Below, piece by piece: positions 58,404 through 64,000 of a DNA stretch of 64,000 nucleotides; the stretch's first letter is position 1, and each line of letters opens with the position of its first letter. The DNA comes from Paenibacillus endophyticus (GTDB taxonomy: Bacteria > Bacillota > Bacilli > Paenibacillales > Paenibacillaceae), in assembly GCF_014192395.1 (NCBI RefSeq), contig NZ_JACHXW010000031.1, positions 17,469 to 81,468 of the forward strand, given 5' to 3'. The notes under the pieces were generated by a model. It had not been told where the DNA came from. It saw only the letters and a list, made by a program, of their open reading frames with translations, and did no database searches. The translations under genes were made by a program, and so were the position numbers.

Positions 58404-59285
58404 TTAGATACCGCGGTCTTGCATACGCTCTGAAGAGTTAAGCTTGGAAATTTCGATCCCCTTCATCGGAGCGCCCAGGTTTTTCGATACTTCAGCAATC
58501 AGCTTGTAATCTTGGTAGTGAGTCGTTGCTTCAACGATAGCGCGAGCAAATTTCTCTGGATTCTCGGATGTGAAAATACCTGAGCCAACAAATACGCCGT
58601 CTGCTCCAAGATGCATCATCAACGCCGCATCGGATGGTGTAGCTACTCCGCCTGCTGCGAAGTTAACCACGGGAAGCTTGCCCGTCTCATGAACGTTGAG
58701 TAGCAAATCATAAGCTACGCCAAGAAGCTTAGCTTCATGATAAAGCTCGTCCTTCGACAAACCTTGAATTTTACGAATTTGACCATTGATCAAGCGAAGG
58801 TGACGAACAGCTTCAACGATGTTGCCTGTTCCTGGTTCACCTTTCGTACGAAGCATTGCTGCTCCTTCTTGAATACGACGCAAAGCTTCTCCAAGATCCT
58901 TTGCTCCGCATACGAATGGAATTGTAAATTCATGCTTGCTGATGTGGAACACTTCATCTGCCGGCGTAAGCACTTCACTCTCATCGATATAGTCAACGCC
59001 CATGGACTCGAGCACTTTAGCTTCTACATAATGACCGATACGAGCCTTAGCCATAACCGGGATAGAAACGACTTTCATTACTTCTTCTACGATGGTCGGA
59101 TCAGCCATACGAGCTACTCCGCCTGCTGCACGAATTTCAGAAGGAACGCGCTCAAGAGCCATTACCGCTGTTGCTCCTGCTGCTTCTGCTACCTTTGCTT
59201 GCTCGGCGCTCATAACGTCCATAATGACGCCGCCCTTTTGCATTTCTGCCATGCCGCGTTTAACGCGCGATGTACCTGTTTCCAT
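58404..59285 (-). CDS. pdxS: Pyridoxal 5'-phosphate synthase lyase subunit
   Basis: A 293-residue (beta/alpha)8 enzyme that makes PLP from ribose 5-phosphate, glyceraldehyde 3-phosphate and ammonia. Segments GGVIMDVMSAEQAKVAEAAGA, IPVMAKARIGHYVEAKVL, VCGAKDLGEALRRI and GADGVFVGSGIF, the last at the phosphate site, identify it (shown here in part). Lys in MAKARIGH is the Schiff-base residue. GGAGG precedes the ATG. First gene of pdxST. Confidence 0.97.
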   Translation of the reverse strand: METGTSRVKRGMAEMQKGGVIMDVMSAEQAKVAEAAGATAVMALERVPSEIRAAGGVARMADPTIVEEVMKVVSIPVMAKARIGHYVEAKVLESMGVDYIDESEVLTPADEVFHISKHEFTIPFVCGAKDLGEALRRIQEGAAMLRTKGEPGTGNIVEAVRHLRLINGQIRKIQGLSKDELYHEAKLLGVAYDLLLNVHETGKLPVVNFAAGGVATPSDAALMMHLGADGVFVGSGIFTSENPEKFARAIVEATTHYQDYKLIAEVSKNLGAPMKGIEISKLNSSERMQDRGI

Positions 59286-59413
59286 GCTTCAAATCCTCCT
59301 ATTTTCATCCAATAAATTGTATATTACCGCAGTTGTTCTAACCATTGATTTTACAGGAACCAAGATTAATCGACAAGCATTGATTTGCTTTATTTCCTTG
59401 TTTCTAACTCGGA

Positions 59414-60712
59414 TTAGAACAAATTGACGATTCCGTTAAACAAACCGGCAAAGAAATCACCGATAGCGCGGAACATAAGGCGGAACCATCCTGCTTTCTG
59501 GCCATCCTCAGTCGTTATCAAATTAACGGTTCGCTTCAATTCCTGCTTCGTTTCCGCATCCGTATATTTGTAAGTTACCGTACCGACAACAGTCCCGGAC
59601 GGAATAGGGGCTACTAGCTCAGACTCTGCCTTCAGGGTGCTGTCAATAACCTCAATCTTAGGGTCAGTGCCCTTTTTCACCATAAAGGTAATGTCTTTAT
59701 CCGTCACAACGGGAAGAGTTTTCTTCTTGCCCTTCTTAATCTTAACCGTTTGTACCGTTTCTACCACGGATTTCGGAGGAAGCACCGTTTTTTTCTCAAA
59801 AGTGCTGAAACCATAATTGTACATCTTTGCCGTCTCATTAAATCGTGCAGACTTCGTAGCGGTATCCATAACCACACTTATAAAGCGCTGCTCGCCTTGC
59901 TTGACGGTACCTGTAAAATTGTAGCCAGCCGAGTTAATAAACCCGGTCTTCATGCCATCTACGCCTTCGTAGGCCAAATGCTTGAGTCCAGTTTGGTTCG
60001 TGTTAGTACCAAGCATCCAGTTGATATTAATTATCGGATCCTTATCACGTTCACGGAATTTGTATTCCTGCAGTTTGGAATACTCCAGAAATTCAGGGTG
60101 CTCGCTCAAAATAATTTGAGCCAGCTTGGCCATTTCAGCGGCGGAAATAACCGTTGTCTCCGATAAACCCGTTGCGCTTGTAAAAATAGCTGTTTTAAGA
60201 CCTAGCTTATCAGCCATTTCATTCATTTTTACGACAAAGCCTTGCTCGCTGCCTGCAATTTGCGATGCTAATGCAATCGTTGCATCATTCGCAGAGCCAA
60301 CAGCCATCGCTTTATATAAATCTCTAACCGTATGTTGATCGCCTTGTGCTAGAAATACCGATGAGCCATCCGGAGGAGTTGAAGCAGCTTCCGCGCTTGC
60401 CGTTACGACCTCATCCCAAGATAAATGCTCGTTCGAAATTTCCTCAAGTACGATATATTCCGTCATTAATTTGGTCATACTCGCCGCAGGAAGCGGTTCA
60501 TCCGAATTTACCTCATACAATACTTGACCGGAATCCGCATCAATTAGAATAGCTGCTTTAACTTGTAAGCCTAAAGAATTTTCCGTACTGGGCCTTCCTT
60601 GATATCCATCTGCCATAACTACCGCAGAACCAAGCGACAGCATGACCATCCAACTCGCCAAACTTGCAGCGATGACCGACTTTAACCGTACCGGTCTTAC
60701 CATTTCCTTCAA
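59414..60712 (-). CDS. dacA: D-alanyl-D-alanine carboxypeptidase (PBP5-type)
   Basis: A 432-residue secreted, C-terminally membrane-bound penicillin-binding protein that trims pentapeptides. Signal peptide (SVIAASLASWMVMLSLGSAVVM, partly quoted), SxxK in AASMTKLM, SAN in SANDATIAL, KTG in GMKTGFINSAGY, PBP5-type beta C-terminal domain, and a final amphipathic helix (WFRLMFRAIGDFFAGLFNGIVNLF, partly quoted) for membrane attachment. TTG 60712 follows GGGGAG by 6 nt; ATG 60703 is an alternative. Between guaB and pdxS as in B. subtilis. Confidence 0.95.
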   Translation of the reverse strand: MKEMVRPVRLKSVIAASLASWMVMLSLGSAVVMADGYQGRPSTENSLGLQVKAAILIDADSGQVLYEVNSDEPLPAASMTKLMTEYIVLEEISNEHLSWDEVVTASAEAASTPPDGSSVFLAQGDQHTVRDLYKAMAVGSANDATIALASQIAGSEQGFVVKMNEMADKLGLKTAIFTSATGLSETTVISAAEMAKLAQIILSEHPEFLEYSKLQEYKFRERDKDPIININWMLGTNTNQTGLKHLAYEGVDGMKTGFINSAGYNFTGTVKQGEQRFISVVMDTATKSARFNETAKMYNYGFSTFEKKTVLPPKSVVETVQTVKIKKGKKKTLPVVTDKDITFMVKKGTDPKIEVIDSTLKAESELVAPIPSGTVVGTVTYKYTDAETKQELKRTVNLITTEDGQKAGWFRLMFRAIGDFFAGLFNGIVNLF

Positions 60713-60816
60713 CGTCGTCTCCCCTTTTCCCACTTGGTTTGTCCGTTGTTAATTGTAACATATCGAACCCTAACAATTAAACCTATTCAGGTCCTAAGAA
60801 GTATGAGTAATCCTTC

Positions 60817-60866
60817 ATAAAAAAGGCAAGGAAATGCGATTCAATCGCTTTTCCTTGCCTTGTTTC
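60817..60866 (-). terminator. Terminator of guaB
   Basis: GGCAAGGAAA pairs with TTTTCCTTGCC around an inner GCGATTCAATCGC hairpin; T-run follows on the minus strand. Confidence 0.85.
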
Positions 60867-60887
60867 AATTCTATGAAAAAGGTGTAG

Positions 60888-62345
60888 TTATAAAGAGTAG
60901 TTAGGCGCTTCTTTCGTAATTTGCACATCATGCGGATGGCTCTCACGAAGACCAGATCCTGTGATTCGAACAAATTGCGTATCGTTCTTAAGCTCGTCCA
61001 GCGATGCTGTACCGCAATAGCCCATGCCTGAACGCAATCCGCCAAGCAGCTGGTGAACCGTATCTGCCAGCGGTCCTTTGTAAGGAACACGGCCTTCGAT
61101 GCCTTCCGGAACAAGCTTATTCTCGTTCTCCTGGAAGTAACGATCTTTACTGCCTTCCTTCATAGCGCCAAGGGAGCCCATACCGCGGTATACTTTGAAG
61201 CTGCGACCTTGGAAAATTTCCGTTTCGCCCGGGCTCTCAGCCGTTCCTGCAAACAAGCTGCCGACCATAATCGCGCTTGCGCCAGATGCAATAGCTTTCG
61301 TAATGTCGCCGGAATACTTAATGCCGCCGTCTGCAATAATCGGAATATTGTATTCGCGTGCAACCGATGCGCAATCGTAAATCGCCGTAATCTGTGGAAC
61401 GCCGATACCAGCAATAATGCGTGTCGTACAAATCGAGCCAGGCCCGATTCCTACTTTAACGACTGATGCGCCAGCTTCGATTAGGTCGCGCGTAGCCTCA
61501 CCCGTTGCAACGTTGCCTGCAATAATTGTAAGCTCAGGATAGGTAGCACGAATCTTGCGAACCGCGTCCAAAATATTGATGTGATGGCCATGGGCCGAAT
61601 CTACGACAAGTACATCGATTCCCGATTGAACCAACGCTTCTGCACGATCCATTGTATCCTTCGAAATGCCAACCGCTGCTCCGCAAAGCAAGCGACCATG
61701 CTTATCCTTAGCCGCATTAGGGAACTGGATCGCTTTCTCAATATCTTTAATTGTTATAAGTCCTTTAAGCGTGTTCGACTCATCGATAAGCGGAAGCTTC
61801 TCAATCTTGTGCTTCTGAAGCAATACTTCTGCTTCTTGCAAGGTTGTACCAACAGGTGCAGTTACCAGATTGTCACGAGTCATAACCTCGTTTATTTTAA
61901 TGGAATAATCATGAACAAAACGTAGATCACGGTTTGTCAAAATACCGACAAGCTTCTTGTCTTGATCAACAATCGGCACACCCGAAATACGATATTTACC
62001 CATTAGCTCTTCTGCGTCGTAAACATGATGATCAGGCGTAAGCGAAAAAGGATTAGTAATTACACCGCTCTCCGAACGTTTAACACGGTCTACTTCCTCC
62101 GCTTGCTGTGCAATCGACATATTCTTATGAATGATGCCAATGCCGCCCTCACGAGCTATTGCAATCGCCAAAGCGGCTTCTGTAACGGTGTCCATACTTG
62201 CGCTAATGAGCGGAATGTTTAGCTTAATGTTCTCGCTTAATCGAATCGAGATGTCAACTTCCCTAGGCAGCACTTCTGATTTGCGCGGAATAAGCAGGAC
62301 GTCGTCAAACGTTAGCCCTTCTTTGGCGAATTTCGTTTCCCACAC
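60888..62345 (-). CDS. guaB: IMP dehydrogenase
   Basis: A 485-residue enzyme that makes XMP from IMP with NAD, the first step to GMP. Barrel start FAKEGLTFDDVLLIP, paired CBS domains (about 95-205, GVPIVDQDKKLVGILTNRDLRF), catalytic Cys loop GIGPGSICTTRII, and MGSLGAMKEGS flap. Start is GTG after GGGAGGAACA. Own strong promoter and terminator. Transcribed away from the rRNA operon. Confidence 0.98.
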   Translation of the reverse strand: MWETKFAKEGLTFDDVLLIPRKSEVLPREVDISIRLSENIKLNIPLISASMDTVTEAALAIAIAREGGIGIIHKNMSIAQQAEEVDRVKRSESGVITNPFSLTPDHHVYDAEELMGKYRISGVPIVDQDKKLVGILTNRDLRFVHDYSIKINEVMTRDNLVTAPVGTTLQEAEVLLQKHKIEKLPLIDESNTLKGLITIKDIEKAIQFPNAAKDKHGRLLCGAAVGISKDTMDRAEALVQSGIDVLVVDSAHGHHINILDAVRKIRATYPELTIIAGNVATGEATRDLIEAGASVVKVGIGPGSICTTRIIAGIGVPQITAIYDCASVAREYNIPIIADGGIKYSGDITKAIASGASAIMVGSLFAGTAESPGETEIFQGRSFKVYRGMGSLGAMKEGSKDRYFQENENKLVPEGIEGRVPYKGPLADTVHQLLGGLRSGMGYCGTASLDELKNDTQFVRITGSGLRESHPHDVQITKEAPNYSL

Positions 62346-62394
62346 GAGTATGTTCCTCCCTTATTTTAAGTACGTCTCACATATATTATTAGCA

Positions 62395-62423
62395 ATATTA
62401 GCAGAGGGGGTATAGGCTGTCAA
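62395..62423 (-). promoter_or_regulatory. Sigma-A promoter of guaB
   Basis: On the minus strand TTGACA (62423-62418), 17 nt, TAATAT (62400-62395), about 50 nt before the GTG start. Near-consensus. Confidence 0.75.
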
Positions 62424-62490
62424 GGCTGATGAATAGCTTTGTTGCCTTTACATTGTATGTGTTTGGAAAGAGCATTAACGGACCATTTCC

Positions 62491-63684
62491 TTAGAAAAAG
62501 TCAGGTAAATACGTAGTTCGTTCGGGAATTCGAGCTTGTAAGCGTTTAATAAGCTTATCGTCTCCGTCAATCCTCGCTAATTGGGCAAGCTTAGTCGGCC
62601 GCAGATACCCTAGCAGCATCGTTGTAAGTGCTCCAATATCCATTTTTATAGGGTTTTCAAGCGTTTCTTTCGCTTCTATTGGCATAAAGACTGCCTTACC
62701 CGAACCATCTATATTCAGTAAATATATACCGTTGTTCCATGATGCTTTATCATCTCGCAGTTGAATCGGGATCAAATCCTCTGTTGCTGACGCAATAAAG
62801 GCATATTGAGAGATAAATTGCTCTGCATCCACAATTCGTGCCATGAAGTAAGGAATAACTTCTTGCTTGATTCTCGGGTTTGCTAAAAGAAACGGAAGCT
62901 GATCGTCCGATGGAACAGTAATCTTCAGCTCATGAATCATTGAATCATGCTGTGATATAAACGACCATAACGCAGCTCTTGCAGGTTCATTTAGATAAAT
63001 AAGCTCGTGCACGGTTAAGCGGCTATTCTTCACCTCATAAATGATATAGCCTTGCGCCTCAGATGATGCGTCATAATAAAGTGCGATTTGACCTGGCTTC
63101 CGTTTGCTGATCCGATATTTCCACCATAGATCGGAGCGCACTAATGAACCGTTATATTGGGATGCATATGCTTCATATAAGTGAGAGAGCAGTTTATAAT
63201 CACCCTTAAACCTTTCAACATGTCCTTCAAACGGTAACCTTGCAGGCAGCTGTTCCTTTTGTATCGTGTAAGTTTTATTTTCCGTATATGTCTCCCAGCC
63301 AAACTTCCGATAAAATCCGAACATAAAAGGATGCAGGTAAGAAATAACTTGTCCTTTCTGCTTCATTTCATGCAGAGCTTGAACTAGTATTTGTGCAACT
63401 AATCCTTGTCTTCTGAACTCCGGCCAAGTCGCTACTCCTGCAAGTCCGCCCATCTTAAACACTTTGCCCCCGATATAGGTTTGAAGCTCCAGTACTGTTG
63501 CTTGAGCAGCGAACTGTTCATCTACACATGCAGCATATCTGGCTGCCGGTTCCTCTGCGAACTGTTTTTTCGTTTCCACAAGCTCCTCTGCGGATTTCTC
63601 GTATTGGAAAGCGAATTGTGATAATAACATACTTTCATCAAAATGCTCATTACCCAATGGTCCGATTACAACTTGCTTTGTCAC
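62491..63684 (-). CDS. Eis-like GNAT N-acetyltransferase
   Basis: A 397-residue protein of the Eis family: N-terminal GNAT with GGLAGVATWPEFRRQGLVAQIL (partly quoted), LHPFMFGFYRKFGWE; a second GNAT-like half (LWWKYRISKRKPGQIALYY, short quoted), and an SCP2-type C-terminal domain (LNIDGSGKAVFMPI, MDIGALTTMLLGYL). Eis enzymes acetylate aminoglycosides or protein lysines; the substrate here is unknown. GGAGGCG lies before the ATG. Single gene between the rRNA operon and guaB. Confidence 0.88.
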   Translation of the reverse strand: MTKQVVIGPLGNEHFDESMLLSQFAFQYEKSAEELVETKKQFAEEPAARYAACVDEQFAAQATVLELQTYIGGKVFKMGGLAGVATWPEFRRQGLVAQILVQALHEMKQKGQVISYLHPFMFGFYRKFGWETYTENKTYTIQKEQLPARLPFEGHVERFKGDYKLLSHLYEAYASQYNGSLVRSDLWWKYRISKRKPGQIALYYDASSEAQGYIIYEVKNSRLTVHELIYLNEPARAALWSFISQHDSMIHELKITVPSDDQLPFLLANPRIKQEVIPYFMARIVDAEQFISQYAFIASATEDLIPIQLRDDKASWNNGIYLLNIDGSGKAVFMPIEAKETLENPIKMDIGALTTMLLGYLRPTKLAQLARIDGDDKLIKRLQARIPERTTYLPDFF

Positions 63685-63733
63685 TCCGTAACGCCTCCTT
63701 CATTCAGATATTATTATCATATCGTATATACAA

Positions 63734-63767
63734 CAAAAAAACCTATCGCATCACATGCGATAGGTCT
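63734..63767 (-). terminator. Terminator of the rRNA operon
   Basis: Minus-strand GACCTATCGCAT / ATGCGATAGGTT hairpin, then TTTTTT, right after the 5S gene. Confidence 0.85.
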
Positions 63768-63773
63768 CTCGTG

Positions 63774-63889
63774 CTTGGCGACGTCCTACTCTCCCAAGAC
63801 CCTGCGGTCTAAGTACCATTGGCGCTGGAGGGCTTAACGGTCGTGTTCGGTATGGGAACGCGTGGTTCCCCTCCGCCATCGCCACCAAA
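63774..63889 (-). rRNA. rrf: 5S ribosomal RNA
   Basis: On the minus strand the sequence starts TTTGGTGGCGATGGCGGAG and contains CCGTTCCCATACCGAACACG-type core (here CGTTCCCATACCGAACACG) and ends GAGAGTAGGACGTCGCCAAG. The length, about 116 nt, is right. Last gene of an rrn operon transcribed to the left; 23S lies beyond the window edge. Confidence 0.95.
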
Positions 63890-63987
63890 CGTAGCGTGTT
63901 GCACGCTGAAAACTGGATACGAAAGATAAGGTTGCTGAACCTTTACTGCTGCTGTCTACCGGATGTATGGGTCCGAGTAAACGTGTT

Positions 63988-64000
63988 TAGGATAAGCCCT
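63988..64000 (-). rRNA. rrl: 3' end of 23S ribosomal RNA (partial)
   Basis: The last bases read AGGGCTTATCC on the minus strand, the expected 3' end of a Firmicute 23S gene. Only about 13 nt are in the window. The roughly 100 nt between it and 5S hold the usual AAACTGGATAC-type processing spacer, with no tRNA. Confidence 0.6.

Overview
The window is a stretch of Gram-positive, endospore-forming Firmicute chromosome, most likely a Paenibacillus or close relative. This rests on clear homologues of Bacillus-type genes: a SspP spore protein, a Spo0E-like phosphatase, a sporulation-type histidine kinase, YwhD, a YkuI-like EAL protein, the qoxABCD quinol oxidase and a BclA-like collagen protein. 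Strong AGGAGG-type ribosome binding sites and frequent TTG/GTG starts agree with it. The order guaB, dacA, pdxS, pdxT, serS, all on the minus strand and ending at a 5S/23S rRNA gene, matches the origin-proximal arrangement of Bacillus. The replication origin is therefore probably to the right of the window. I see no prophage, insertion sequence or CRISPR array.

Layout. 0-0.8 kb: broken gene ends and an interspersed palindromic repeat. 0.9-5.3 kb: polyamine genes speB and speE, divergent from a class A penicillin-binding protein (same neighbourhood as B. subtilis pbpG-speE-speB). 6.1-10.1 kb: the aa3-type menaquinol oxidase operon qoxABCD. 11.5-15.2 kb: two membrane proteins, an anti-sigma and an ECF sigma factor in one operon, then ywhD. 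15.3-19.9 kb: M1 metallopeptidase with a membrane partner, a secreted stalk-domain protein, and a cell-wall hydrolase behind a cyclic di-AMP riboswitch. 20-23.4 kb: photolyase, sugar-type MFS carrier, acetyltransferase. 23.4-31.2 kb: EAL protein, motAB stator, pseudouridine synthase, oxidoreductase, sensor kinase, a DnaA-box cluster, tadA and a Spo0E-like protein. 31.4-36 kb: a LysR regulator behind a Fur-like operator, a decayed ATP-grasp ligase, a divergent MurE-like ligase, an Asp/Glu racemase, and ohr. 36-41.4 kb: a 1266-residue collagen-like surface protein with its own glycosyltransferase and a small paralogue of its N-terminus. 41.6-48.3 kb: HD-GYP protein, tRNA-Arg, TerD and AIM24 proteins, a HAAS-SEDS fusion with a PadR repressor, and a DUF4870 protein. 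48.4-53.8 kb: an RpiR regulator divergent from an ECF-type transporter (S, fused A-A', T) with a PHP hydrolase. 53.8-64 kb: a tandem block of the interspersed repeat, a lipoprotein, sspP and small genes, tRNA-Ser, serS, pdxT, pdxS, dacA, guaB, an Eis-like acetyltransferase, 5S rRNA and the very end of 23S rRNA.

Themes. Signalling and the sporulation/motility decision recur: an EAL protein, motAB, a Spo0E-like protein and an HD-GYP protein each have a Spo0A-box-like heptamer in the upstream region. Cell-envelope work also recurs (PBP, NlpC/P60, SEDS fusion, MurE-like ligase, DacA). The least explained units are the LysR/ATP-grasp/MurE-like/racemase cluster, the RpiR-ECF-PHP cluster, the collagen/glycosyltransferase/mini-protein operon, the DnaA-box cluster before tadA, and the palindromic repeat family present in at least five copies.
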